Positions 7,606-16,145 are shown, numbered from the stretch's first letter. The stretch is DNA of 16,859 bases from JBBDWJ01 sp040902925 (GCA_040902925.1 JBBDWJ010000254.1:1-16859), one strand, 5' to 3'. The notes: generated by a model from the sequence alone, not told the origin. Program-made: numbers and translations.

Positions 7606-8682
7606 TCAGCGCGGAGCGAGCTTGACTTCGCGCCCCGTAGCGGCCGATTGCTTCGCCGCCTCCAGAATTTCCACCACATCGACGTTGATATCCAGCCCGA
7701 CAATATTGTCAGGAGCTTTGCCGCTCTTCACGCGGCTGACCATGTAGCGGATCGGGTCGCTATCCTCCGGCGACAAGGCCGTCGGCTCAAGTTCTTTGGG
7801 GCCGCCGCGCCCCTTGCGCAACTCGAGGGCTTGGCGCGTCATGTAGAGGCTTCCTTCCCTGCCAAAAATCTCGAGATCCTGAAAACTGCTCGGCAAATCC
7901 CAGCTTCCTTCGAACAGGCCCACGCCGTCCTTGTACCCAAGCACCAGCACCGCGTTGTCCTCGACTCTTGGGAATTTCTTAGGTTGCAGGTGGTCCACGC
8001 GGGCGTACACGGTTTCGGGGCGGCCTTTGATCCACAGCGACCAAAGCGCGTTGTAACAGCCGAAATCGACCAGCGCGCCAGCGCCGTTCTTCACCGGGTC
8101 GGTGAGCCAATCGAAAAAGAACTTGCTGCGCGCGCCCTCCGAGCCCGGCCCGCCGTGCCCGACGATTCCTCGCAGCCTCAAAACTTCGCCCACGGTTCCA
8201 GCCTCGGCCTGCCGCTTGATTTCCTGGTTCGTCGGCCACCACGCCATCTGATAATTCGTCATCACGTGGACCTTATGCTTAAGGGCCAGCGCCCGGATTT
8301 TCTTGGCGTCTTCGAGGGTCGACGCCAACGGCTTCTCGAAAATCATGTGGACGTTGCGCGGCGCGAGGTATTCAGCGATCTCGAGGTGGCGGTTGTTTTC
8401 GACAAACGCCCAGACGATATCGGGCTTCTTCTTTTCGATGAGCTCCTGGTAGCTGTTGAAAAACTCAGCGTTGGGGACGAGTGTCTTCGCTTCGGCAATG
8501 AGTTCGGGCTCCGACTCGGCGATGCCGACAAGCTCAACCCCGTCGATCGTGCCCACGTTGCGGAGCTGCGTCCAGCAATGCGAATGGACCAGCCCGACGA
8601 AAGCGATTTTGGTTTGCGCCAGCAACGAGGGCGAAAGCACGCCGACAGCAAGCCACAGAATCGTGGTGCGGAGCGAAAACAT
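7606..8682 (-). CDS. Exported Gfo/Idh/MocA-type oxidoreductase
   Basis: This 358-residue protein has a Sec-type signal peptide (residues 1-22, cut near LLA-Q) and no twin-arginine motif. The N-terminal Rossmann-like domain begins IAFVGLVHSH, where the usual GxGxxG is atypical. The family EKP motif is intact (E116-K117-P118). The C-terminal substrate domain has GAGALVDFGCYN (201-211), where many dehydrogenases of the family have D-x-G-x-H, so the usual catalytic His position is altered. The family normally performs NAD(P)-dependent sugar or polyol oxidation-reduction. Export without a Tat signal makes cofactor loading uncertain, so it may be a divergent or non-catalytic member. A strong AAGGAG lies 6 nt before the ATG. 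It lies 87 bp downstream of the M14 gene on the same strand, possibly one operon. Confidence 0.85.
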   Translation of the reverse strand: MFSLRTTILWLAVGVLSPSLLAQTKIAFVGLVHSHCWTQLRNVGTIDGVELVGIAESEPELIAEAKTLVPNAEFFNSYQELIEKKKPDIVWAFVENNRHLEIAEYLAPRNVHMIFEKPLASTLEDAKKIRALALKHKVHVMTNYQMAWWPTNQEIKRQAEAGTVGEVLRLRGIVGHGGPGSEGARSKFFFDWLTDPVKNGAGALVDFGCYNALWSLWIKGRPETVYARVDHLQPKKFPRVEDNAVLVLGYKDGVGLFEGSWDLPSSFQDLEIFGREGSLYMTRQALELRKGRGGPKELEPTALSPEDSDPIRYMVSRVKSGKAPDNIVGLDINVDVVEILEAAKQSAATGREVKLAPR

Positions 8683-8752
8683 GAGATTCTCCTTAAATCG
8701 CCGGGGACCGGATCGGCTGACGAGACGCGACAGAGCGTTTCTGGATCCATTC

Positions 8753-8788
8753 TAATGCTCGACAGCGGACTAATGCTCCACAGCGGAG
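8753..8788 (-). repeat. 18-bp tandem duplication across the M14 stop codon
   Basis: Two adjacent 18-bp units (8753-8770 and 8771-8788) match at 16 of 18 positions. Read on the minus strand, each encodes Ser-Ala-Val-Glu-His-stop. The first unit is the natural end of the peptidase and the second is an in-frame copy after the stop. Readthrough would add one stop-replacing residue plus SAVEH and then end again. Confidence 0.85.
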
Positions 8789-11442
8789 TAATGAATGGCG
8801 TTGAACAGCAGCTTGAAAGTGTTGTGCGGTTGGGCGCGAAACTGCGGCCGGAATCCGATCAGCACCACGCGCCCCTTGCGGTAGCCGATCTCGGCGGCAG
8901 CGATGCGGTTTCGCAGGTATTCCTCGCCGCGCATCCAGCCGCTTTGAAGTACTTCGTCTCCCGGATAGCGCGCAATGACCTTTAGATTCGTATAGGAAAA
9001 CCCCGGCGCCGGATCGAAGGCGCTGTTGCTTTCGAACACGGCCGTCGCCTCGCTCGGCATACCGTAGGCGACCGGGTGGTGCGAGTCGACCAGGATTCGC
9101 AGCAGCGCGCCCGGGCACGAAAACTGCGAACGGCTGAGCCCTTCGACAACATCCTTCACCGGCAGCGCGAAGGTTCGAACGGCAAACTCGGTTGAATCTC
9201 CCATCGCGATGAGCGTTCCGCCCTCGCTCACAAAATCGCGCAGCGCATCGCGCCCTCGATCGCCGATACCACCTTTGTATTCCTGGGGAGTGGACTCCCA
9301 GTCGTTTCCGTCGATCAGGCGCTCGTCGCCGCGGTCGCCGGGCAGGATGATCACATCCCACGATTCTCTAAGCGCCCCCGCCCGAATGTCGGCGTCCTGA
9401 ATTGGAGAAAAACCGAATTCGTTTTGCTCGAGCAGCCAGCGGGTCCAGCCTTCATCCATCGACGCCGTCCACGGCTGGTAGAGCGCCACGCGCGGCTTGG
9501 TGAGCCGCAGCATGGGAACCTCAAGCGGTTTGTCGAGGGGAACGCCGCGCAGGCCGAGATTTTCCACCGCCATCCGCAGCTCGTCGTCGCGCCCGGCCGC
9601 CTTGACCCACAGCGAACCAGGCGGAAAAGTCCGTCCCCCGGCTTCGACTTCCGCCGTGGACCACGAAACATCCGCCCCGTGCCGCAGCAGCCGGTTCGTG
9701 AGGAGGGCCTTATTGTTGGGCTCAGGCGAGATCAGGAATCCGGATCGCGCCGGGCCGGAAGCCACTACGCCCTTCGGCACGGGAATCGAACGCAAAGTTT
9801 CGAGCTTGGCCTGAAACACATCCTTGACGCGCACCGCCTCGACGCCCATTTGCAGCGGCAGCGTCCAGGCCGTAACGTCGTAAGGTTCGTCGCCGATCGT
9901 GCCCAGCGGCAGTTGTCCCGGGTCGGGGTGGTTCTGCTTCTCGAGCAGATCTTTTACGTAGGCGCGAAAGGGCTGCGCCATCGGGATGACAAACGAGCCG
10001 GCGGGATACTCCTGATCACCGACATGGAACGGTTCTGTCGCGCGCTGCACCTCGATGCCGGCAAGGTGCAGCAATTCGAGAAGCTTGTGGGCTGCACCGG
10101 GGTCGCGCTGCGCCGGAAAAACGTACGCGTAGGGATCACCTTTTTTGCCCTCTGCGATAGCGCGCCGTCCCATCTGGATCTGGTTTTCAATCAGCCGGAC
10201 GCGGTTGTTCGCCGCGGTCTCGATCAGCGAATTACTGATCACCAGCTCGAAGTCGATGATGTCGCGCAACGTCCATTTACCGCCGAGCCACGGCCGCGGG
10301 TAGTCGGCTCGCGGCGTGACGTCGGTCGGCGCGGGCGCCGGCGCTGTAGGATCGGCCGTGCGTTCGCGAAACCAGTCGGTGCGGCTCTTGCGCGAGGAAG
10401 ACGCCTGGCCGAGCTTCGCTTTTTCCTGGTAGACCGGCGTGGCAAGTTGCGCGCTGGCGATTTCGGTGAGCAGGCCGACCGTGTTGTGAAACCACGCGCC
10501 GCGCAAAAAGCCGCCCTGCCACCAGGCGGTATAGCGCTGGCTGTGACCGACACCGTCGAAGCCCGCGTCATGCAAGGCGCCGAACATCGATAGCCCAAGC
10601 ATGCCGACTTCGGCCCAGATCACCGGATCGACGTTGGGATTGATCGGGTCGTCGAACGGCGGCACGAAAGCCCGCATTCCGGCGTTACCCTGCTGATGCT
10701 GATCGAGATAAACCTGCGGAAACCACTCCTGGAAAAGTAGCTTGTTGACGTAGCGGCTTTCGACCTGCGTCATCATGAATGCGTCGCGGTTGTTGTCGTG
10801 GCCCACATAGGGGTGATAAAGCCAGGGCAGTCCCGCCCAGACTTCTTTGGTTCCCCGCACGCGATTGTTCCAGTCGGTCACCATGATCTGCCCGTCAGGA
10901 TTGAACGACGGAATCAGCAGGAACACAACGTTGTCGAGCACGTTTCGCGTCCACGGGGAGTCCTCCGTGGCCAAGCGGTAGGCGAGCTCCAACGCCATTT
11001 GCGACGAAGCGATCTCGGTCGCATGGATGTTGCACGTCATCAGCACGACGACCGGCGAGTTCCACGTCAACTCGCGCGCGTCTTCGTCGCTCAGCTCATT
11101 GGGGTGCGCAATTTTCCATTGGTTGGCTCGTATTTCGTCGAGCCGGGCGAGATTGCGAGGCGAGGAAATCGTCGCCAGCACGAAGGGATTGCCGTTGGTT
11201 GACTTACCCAGTTCGTCCAGCCGGACGCGGCCGCTCGACTCCGCCACCAGCCGAAAATAGGCGACGATTTTTTCCCAGCGCAACAGATTGCCGTCGGATC
11301 CGATCGGAAAACCAGCAAACGCGTCGGGCGTCGCCAGGGAAGAAGGGGTTTTGGAAGCAGAAGAGCCCTGTGCCGCCAGCGGCCCGCTCAGAAGAAGGCT
11401 TGTCAGTAGAAGAAACGCGGCGAGACGAAGGCACGAGAACAT
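8770..11442 (-). CDS. Secreted M14-family zinc carboxypeptidase
   Basis: This 890-residue protein starts with a Sec signal peptide (about residues 1-25). The peptidase domain carries the M14 zinc motif in CNIHATE (H140, E143), the third ligand in YLDQHQQG (H249), and the substrate-binding style blocks FNPDG and GHDNNRD. E327 in LLTEIAS is the likely catalytic glutamate. The C-terminal third contains a DVIILPGD...GGTLIAMGD segment resembling a class I glutamine-amidotransferase/DJ-1-like fold, a combination I know from large bacterial M14 proteins. It probably trims extracellular peptides. ATG 11442 is preferred over TTG 11457 because GGAG lies 9 nt before it and the signal peptide then starts cleanly. 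It is divergent from the penicillin acylase gene. The C-terminal codons are duplicated past the stop. Confidence 0.9.
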   Translation of the reverse strand: MFSCLRLAAFLLLTSLLLSGPLAAQGSSASKTPSSLATPDAFAGFPIGSDGNLLRWEKIVAYFRLVAESSGRVRLDELGKSTNGNPFVLATISSPRNLARLDEIRANQWKIAHPNELSDEDARELTWNSPVVVLMTCNIHATEIASSQMALELAYRLATEDSPWTRNVLDNVVFLLIPSFNPDGQIMVTDWNNRVRGTKEVWAGLPWLYHPYVGHDNNRDAFMMTQVESRYVNKLLFQEWFPQVYLDQHQQGNAGMRAFVPPFDDPINPNVDPVIWAEVGMLGLSMFGALHDAGFDGVGHSQRYTAWWQGGFLRGAWFHNTVGLLTEIASAQLATPVYQEKAKLGQASSSRKSRTDWFRERTADPTAPAPAPTDVTPRADYPRPWLGGKWTLRDIIDFELVISNSLIETAANNRVRLIENQIQMGRRAIAEGKKGDPYAYVFPAQRDPGAAHKLLELLHLAGIEVQRATEPFHVGDQEYPAGSFVIPMAQPFRAYVKDLLEKQNHPDPGQLPLGTIGDEPYDVTAWTLPLQMGVEAVRVKDVFQAKLETLRSIPVPKGVVASGPARSGFLISPEPNNKALLTNRLLRHGADVSWSTAEVEAGGRTFPPGSLWVKAAGRDDELRMAVENLGLRGVPLDKPLEVPMLRLTKPRVALYQPWTASMDEGWTRWLLEQNEFGFSPIQDADIRAGALRESWDVIILPGDRGDERLIDGNDWESTPQEYKGGIGDRGRDALRDFVSEGGTLIAMGDSTEFAVRTFALPVKDVVEGLSRSQFSCPGALLRILVDSHHPVAYGMPSEATAVFESNSAFDPAPGFSYTNLKVIARYPGDEVLQSGWMRGEEYLRNRIAAAEIGYRKGRVVLIGFRPQFRAQPHNTFKLLFNAIHYSAVEH

Positions 11443-11682
11443 CGGAAAGGGCTCCAACCGGCAGCATCCGGAGCAGGAGCCCGGAACTGGCGCAAAGAAC
11501 TATCCATACAATATCAGCCCAAGCGGGGCCCGGTACTCTTGCCGGTCCCCCGTCGCAAAGCGGCGACGAAAACGCTCGCTGAAGCCCTTTCAAAGTTGAA
11601 TTACGAAAGCCGGCCTCCACCAGCCGCCGCGTACCTCCGCCAGTGTTTCAGCGAGGCCATAGTTGGGGTATCATGGGCTGCC
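11443..11682. other. Divergent intergenic region of M14 and acylase genes
   Basis: This 240-bp region separates divergent genes and should contain both promoters. It holds an inverted repeat CGTCGC (11551-11556)/GCGACG (11563-11568) with a 6-nt loop. An AT-rich patch near 11500-11516 could host the minus-strand promoter, but no confident -35/-10 pair is visible there. Confidence 0.45.
11669..11674 (+). promoter_or_regulatory. Candidate -10 element for a leaderless acylase transcript
   Basis: TATCAT matches 5 of 6 bases of the TATAAT consensus and ends 8 nt before the ATG at 11683. Transcription would then begin at or within a base or two of the start codon. No Shine-Dalgarno is visible. The -35 region is weak. 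Confidence 0.35.
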
Positions 11683-14031
11683 ATGTATCGCCGAACAGTA
11701 ATCTGCACGGCCCTATTCACGCTGCTTCTGTCCACCTCGCGGCTCACGGGCCAACAGGCCGCTCCGGAAACCGAGGAATGGCTGCGCAAGGAATCCAAGG
11801 CGCGGCTATCGCAAATCGACGGGCGGCTTACTCTGGCCGGCCTAGAGAAATCCGTCGAAGTCCGCCGCGACCGCTGGGGCGTCGCCCACATCTACGCCCA
11901 GACCAAGCACGATCTGTTCTTCGCGCAAGGTTTCGTCGCCGCCCAAGACCGTCTCTACCAAATGGAAATCTGGCGGCGAACCGGCACGGGCGAGTTGGCC
12001 GAGGTCTTCGGATCAAGCTACGTCGAACGCGACCGCATCGCGCGCCTCGTGCGCTACCGCGGCGACATGCAGGCCGAGTGGGATAGCTATTCGCCGGACG
12101 CAAAGGAGATCGCAACGGCATTCACCTCCGGCGTGAATGCGTTCGTCAACCATGCGGGCGAAAGCCTGCCGATCGAGTTCGCACTGCTCGATTTCAAGCC
12201 GGGCCGATGGGAACCCGAACACGTCGTGCTCCGCATCGCGGGTCTGTTGATGACTCGCAACCTGACGCAGGAAATCGCGCGCTCCGAGATGATCGCCAAA
12301 CTCGGCGTCGAGGAGACGTTGAAATGGTTTCCGCCGGACCCGATGCGGCAAATCCGGCCCGACCCTGATGTCGATCTCAACGGGCTCGACCGCGGCGTGT
12401 TGGCCAACTACCGCTCGGCAATTTCGATTCCGGCGCTGGCAGGGGAAGAAGGCAGCAACAATTGGGTGGTCTCCGGCAAGCTCAGCACCACCGGAAAGCC
12501 CCTGCTGGCGAGCGACCCCCACCGCCCCGTTGTCCTACCTTCGCTGCGATACATGGTCCACCTCGTGGGCCCCGGCTGGAACGTGATCGGTTCAGGCGAG
12601 CCGGCGCTGCCCGGCGTCGCGATCGGGCACAACGAACGCGCCGGCTGGGGATTTACGATCGTCCCCTACGACATGGCGGATCTGTTCGTCGAAACGATCG
12701 ATCCCGAGAATCAAGGCCGCTACCGCTATCGGGATCAATGGCTGCCGATGACCGTGGAGCTCGAGAAGATTCGCGTCAAAGACGGGGAGCCGACCGAGGT
12801 CGAGCTGAAGTTTACGCGAAACGGTCCCGTGATCTGGGAGGACGCGGCCACGCATCGCGCGGTGGCTTTGCGCTGGGCAGGCACGGAGCCGGGAACCGCC
12901 GGCTACCTGGGAAGCCTTGCGATCGATCAAGTCGCCAACTGGGATGGCTTCCTCCAAGCGATGAAGGCCTGGAAAATTCCCGCCGAGAACATGGTCTACG
13001 CCGACGTCGACGGCAACATCGGCTGGATTGCGGCCGGGCTGATGCCGATTCGCGACGGTTGGTCGGGCTTACTGCCCGTCCCGGCCGCCGCCGGCAAATA
13101 CCAATGGAAGGGGTTCCGTACCGTCGCCGAACTTCCGCAGCGACTCAATCCCGAAAGCGGATACATCGCAACCGCCAACCATAACATCCTGCCCGACGGA
13201 TACCCGCACGACCTGGCCTTCGATTGGGCTGAGCCATTCCGATTTCAACGCATCGACGAGGTGCTGCGGCAAGGCCGGAAATTCGAGATCGCAGATTTCC
13301 AGCGCCTGCAGCTCGACGAAACCTCGCTGCCCGCTCGACAGCTTGTCGGCCTGCTCGAAAAGCTTCCCGAAGGCGGCGCCGCCGAGCAGCAAAGCGCGCG
13401 AAAAATGCTCCAGGGCTGGAACAAGGTGCTCGATCGCGACTCGGCGGCCGCGGCTCTGTTTGAGATTTGGCTAAGGCGGCTGCCGCCGAGATTCCTCGAA
13501 ACTCAGGCGCCGCCCGAGACGCGCGCCTTGGTATCGGGAAACCTGAACACGATGACGCTCATTCAGATGTTGAGCGATGCCCCGGAGGAACTGCGCCGCG
13601 AGGTGATGCTCGGTGCGCTGTCGGAAGCAATCCAGCAAGCGGAGTCATTGCTGGGAACAGACCGCGCCGCTTGGCGTTGGGGCAAGCTCCACACCATCAC
13701 GTTCCGGCATCCGCTGGCGAACACGCCACCGCGCGGCGGCGTCTTCAATCGCGGCCCGGTAGAGCGCGGTGGCGACAGTCTGACGCCGAACGCCACATCA
13801 GGACCCAGCTTTCGCCAATCCGGCGGCGCCTCCTACCGGCACATCCTCGATTTCGCCGACTGGGACCGCTCCGTGTTTACCAGCACGCCGGGACAATCGG
13901 GTCAGCCCGGCAGCCGGCACTACGACGATCTTTTGCCATTGTGGTCCAAGGGAGAGTACGCGCCGCTGGCGTTCAGCCGCAAGGCCGTTGAAAAGTACAC
14001 CGCGAACAGGCTGGTGCTGGAACCGAAGTAG
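11683..14031 (+). CDS. Exported penicillin-acylase-family Ntn hydrolase
   Basis: This 782-residue precursor has a Sec signal peptide (1-23, cut near LTG-QQ). An alpha-chain region follows with VRRDRWGVAHIYAQTKHDLFFAQGFVAAQDRLYQME, a hallmark of penicillin/cephalosporin acylases. The family's autocatalytic site is visible as EEGSNNW, where S258 would become the N-terminal nucleophile of the beta chain. SDPHR and TANHN are further conserved family blocks of the beta chain. The family hydrolyses amide bonds of beta-lactams, acyl-homoserine lactones or other acylated amines; the substrate here cannot be told. ATG 11683 is chosen because it starts the signal peptide; an upstream in-frame extension lacks one. 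It is divergent from the M14 peptidase, and the DUF1080 gene follows after 139 bp. Confidence 0.92.
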   Translation: MYRRTVICTALFTLLLSTSRLTGQQAAPETEEWLRKESKARLSQIDGRLTLAGLEKSVEVRRDRWGVAHIYAQTKHDLFFAQGFVAAQDRLYQMEIWRRTGTGELAEVFGSSYVERDRIARLVRYRGDMQAEWDSYSPDAKEIATAFTSGVNAFVNHAGESLPIEFALLDFKPGRWEPEHVVLRIAGLLMTRNLTQEIARSEMIAKLGVEETLKWFPPDPMRQIRPDPDVDLNGLDRGVLANYRSAISIPALAGEEGSNNWVVSGKLSTTGKPLLASDPHRPVVLPSLRYMVHLVGPGWNVIGSGEPALPGVAIGHNERAGWGFTIVPYDMADLFVETIDPENQGRYRYRDQWLPMTVELEKIRVKDGEPTEVELKFTRNGPVIWEDAATHRAVALRWAGTEPGTAGYLGSLAIDQVANWDGFLQAMKAWKIPAENMVYADVDGNIGWIAAGLMPIRDGWSGLLPVPAAAGKYQWKGFRTVAELPQRLNPESGYIATANHNILPDGYPHDLAFDWAEPFRFQRIDEVLRQGRKFEIADFQRLQLDETSLPARQLVGLLEKLPEGGAAEQQSARKMLQGWNKVLDRDSAAAALFEIWLRRLPPRFLETQAPPETRALVSGNLNTMTLIQMLSDAPEELRREVMLGALSEAIQQAESLLGTDRAAWRWGKLHTITFRHPLANTPPRGGVFNRGPVERGGDSLTPNATSGPSFRQSGGASYRHILDFADWDRSVFTSTPGQSGQPGSRHYDDLLPLWSKGEYAPLAFSRKAVEKYTANRLVLEPK

Positions 14032-14170
14032 ACGAACCGCCTTTTCCGGAAGTGTGCGCGTTCGATCAAAAAGCATCGATGGCGGATTCGAACTGACGCG
14101 GACTTGGCCGTAGTCAAAACGCGTCATGCCGGACCAAGGAAAACGACAAATCCACGATAGGGGAATTTCG

Positions 14171-15040
14171 ATGAGTCGAACGTGCTTACCTACGTTTTTG
14201 ATTAGTGGCTTGGCGGGGTTGCTGAGCGCGCCGATCCTGGCGAGCCCGCAAGCGTCCACCGCACGCCCGGCTTCTGAGCAAAAATATCCAACCGGATACG
14301 ATGACACGCCCTTCCTGCCGGGCGGCAAGTGGCGTGTGCACGACGGCAATCGGCCCCGCCCCGAGATCATTACTCCCGGAACGGAGAGCACGCCGGATGT
14401 GCCAGGCCGTCCCCCGTCGGATGCGATCGTGCTGTTCGACGGTAAGGATCTCTCAAAGTGGCAGGCCCGTTCCCGGGATGGCGAACGCGAGCAAATCGTC
14501 GCATCGGCCTGGAAAGTCGAAAACGGATACTTTGAAGTCGTTCCCCGCACCGGCGGCATCTTCACCAAGGAGGAATTCGGGGATATCCAACTGCACATCG
14601 AGTGGGCCGCGCCCCAGAAGATCGAAGGCGCCAGCCAAGGCCGCGGCAACAGCGGCGTGCTGATCATGGGCCGCTACGAGGTGCAAGTCCTCGATTCCTT
14701 CGATAACGTCAGTTACGCCGATGGCCAGGCGGGGGCAATCTACGGGCAGTATCCGCCGCTGGTTAACGCGTCGCGCAAGCCCGGCGAATGGCAAACCTAC
14801 GACATCGTCTTCGAGGCGCCGCGCTTCGAGGACGATAAACTGATCAAACCGGCGTACGCAACAGTGCTGCACAACGGCGTGCTGCTGCATCACCGCCGCG
14901 AGTTGCTGGGCCCAATGCAACACCAGCGTCTAACCGAGTACGAACTGCACGGGCCCGAAGGCCCGCTTATGCTGCAACAGCACAGCAATCCAGTGCGCTA
15001 CCGCAACGTCTGGATCCGTCGGCTGAATCTTTCCGAGTAG
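14171..15040 (+). CDS. Exported DUF1080 (3-keto-disaccharide hydrolase-type) protein
   Basis: This 289-residue protein has an N-terminal signal peptide (about 1-24) and a GYDDTPFLPGGKWRVHDGNRPRP linker typical of DUF1080 proteins in Acidobacteria and Planctomycetes. A single DUF1080 beta-sandwich domain follows (about 85-288), starting VLFDGKDLSKW. The block GRGNSGVLIMGRYEVQVLDSF is the family's most recognisable motif. Some DUF1080 members (PF06439) act on 3-keto-glycosides and are encoded with Gfo/Idh/MocA oxidoreductases; others are only annotated as glycoside hydrolase-like. The exact substrate is unknown. AGGGG about 8 nt upstream supports ATG 14171. It is the same strand as the acylase gene, so co-transcription is possible. 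The Gfo/Idh gene lies 5.5 kb away on the opposite strand. Confidence 0.88.
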   Translation: MSRTCLPTFLISGLAGLLSAPILASPQASTARPASEQKYPTGYDDTPFLPGGKWRVHDGNRPRPEIITPGTESTPDVPGRPPSDAIVLFDGKDLSKWQARSRDGEREQIVASAWKVENGYFEVVPRTGGIFTKEEFGDIQLHIEWAAPQKIEGASQGRGNSGVLIMGRYEVQVLDSFDNVSYADGQAGAIYGQYPPLVNASRKPGEWQTYDIVFEAPRFEDDKLIKPAYATVLHNGVLLHHRRELLGPMQHQRLTEYELHGPEGPLMLQQHSNPVRYRNVWIRRLNLSE

Positions 15041-15274
15041 TAGCGGATCCCCCTGTGCTTCCGCGTGCGCCTTTGCCGCCGTGTACACGATCGGCTCCCC
15101 TTTCAGGGTGATGGCCCTGGACTCTGCCACGAGTTCCGTTGATTGAGCCTATATCGGTGACCGGGGCCTATACCCGTGATCCGTGACCGAGGCCAAACGG
15201 GCAAAACACCGGACTACCCTGACACGGTATACCCGCAGGCCTGTCCTCCAAACTGTCGAACTCCCTGGAACTCG

Positions 15275-15320
15275 CCGATAGAAGCCGTAACAGTGCACCG
15301 ATAGAGGTCGCAACAGTGCA
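15275..15320 (+). repeat. 23-bp tandem duplication
   Basis: Two adjacent 23-bp units (15275-15297 and 15298-15320) match at 20 of 23 positions. Both begin CCGATAGA and end AACAGTGCA. They lie about 170 bp upstream of the small secreted protein gene and are not coding. Confidence 0.85.
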
Positions 15321-15409
15321 ATTGTGCTGGCTTGTGGAATAATTTTCCACCGCGCAGATCCTCTCCAAGGGCTGATTCGTACCAAAACGAATTCAACAAA
15401 GGCCCTGGA

Positions 15410-15438
15410 TTGAATTTCTTAGATTCGTGCGAAACAAT
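15410..15438 (+). promoter_or_regulatory. Candidate sigma-70-type promoter
   Basis: TTGAAT (15410-15415) and AACAAT (15433-15438) are separated by 17 bp and match the -35 and -10 consensus at 4 of 6 bases each. They would give a leader of about 45 nt ending in a strong Shine-Dalgarno. The -35 forms one arm of an AATTCAA/TTGAATT inverted repeat, which could be an operator. Confidence 0.35.
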
Positions 15439-15490
15439 ACGGCACTTGAAATGCATCTATTCAAAGAGCAAAGACAGGAGGTAAATCGTT

Positions 15491-15901
15491 ATGAACAGAA
15501 CATTTGTGAGCTTTGTTGTTCTGTTTTTTGCCTTGGCCGGATCAGTCGTTGCCGAAAACCCGGTCCACGACCGGGAGGCCCCTAAAGAGGCGGTCGAAAA
15601 CTCCGGCGGCGAGAAGGCCGTGCCGGAGAGCAGCCTAGGCGAATTCACGTGGCCCGGAAAGCTTGTCGATCAGGACTGTAAGGACAAGCGTATCGACAAC
15701 ACGTGTCCGGTATCGCCGTCGACTGTGCGATTCGGCTTGGTGATCGATGGCGGGATCATCCTGCCATTCGATGAGGCGAGCAACCAGAAGACAAAAGAGT
15801 TTGTCGCGAAACGGGGCCAAAAAGGAAACCTGGAAGTCTTGGCCGACGGCAGCAGAGAGGGTGGCGCGTTCAAGCTGCAGTCGATCAAGTCAGCCAAGTG
15901 A
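15491..15901 (+). CDS. Small secreted protein with cysteine pair
   Basis: This 136-residue protein has a clear Sec signal peptide (1-21, cut after VVA). A low-complexity acidic linker (22-50) follows, then a compact domain (51-136) with two cysteines (C63, C72) that could form a disulfide. The pattern GKLVDQDC-x8-CPVS, then FGLVIDGG, LPFDE and a final FKLQSIKSAK resembles a group of small acidobacterial secreted proteins of unknown function (DUF5818-like in my judgement, not verified). Translation starts from a very strong AGGAGGT placed 8 nt before the ATG, implying high expression. It is monocistronic and convergent with the rRNA operon, with which it probably shares the terminator at 16146. 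Confidence 0.8.
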   Translation: MNRTFVSFVVLFFALAGSVVAENPVHDREAPKEAVENSGGEKAVPESSLGEFTWPGKLVDQDCKDKRIDNTCPVSPSTVRFGLVIDGGIILPFDEASNQKTKEFVAKRGQKGNLEVLADGSREGGAFKLQSIKSAK

Positions 15902-16145
15902 GGACCCGGCCACCGCACCCGGTCGCGTTGTGAACGATGACGCAGCCTCTTGACTCCAGGCGGCGCGGAAACCCTGGTCGAGTAAAGGCGAAATGTCGCG
16001 CCGGGGTGAAGTTTCTGCTCGTTGGGCGCGCTCGATCAGAGTGGACTGGGTGCCAGATCGAGGTATCTGCGGTATACGCTCGCCGGCGGACTTTAGGCTG
16101 CTCACCGGTGGCGAAGGCGCCCAGGTCCGCGAAGACACAAAGTCA

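Larger units (their letters stand above)
15041..15490. other. Repeat-rich non-coding region
   Basis: No credible gene is seen in these 450 bp. They hold a 17-18 bp direct repeat (15148-15164 and 15166-15183), a 23-bp tandem duplication (15275-15320) and a palindrome GTGGAA-N5-TTCCAC (15334-15350). They also contain ATTCGT/ACGAAT and AATTCAA/TTGAATT inverted repeats near 15375-15416. Together these suggest a complex control region for the secreted protein gene, or remnants of slippage events. Confidence 0.55.

Noticed and set aside
7648..8985. 445-codon plus-strand open frame opposite the Gfo/Idh gene
   Set aside because: The minus strand encodes a recognisable EKP-motif protein with signal peptide and a strong ribosome-binding site. 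The plus-strand frame has none of these.
15902..16145. Possible small gene between the secreted protein and the rRNA terminator
   Set aside because: Open frames here lack ribosome-binding sites and recognisable sequence. The stretch looks non-coding.
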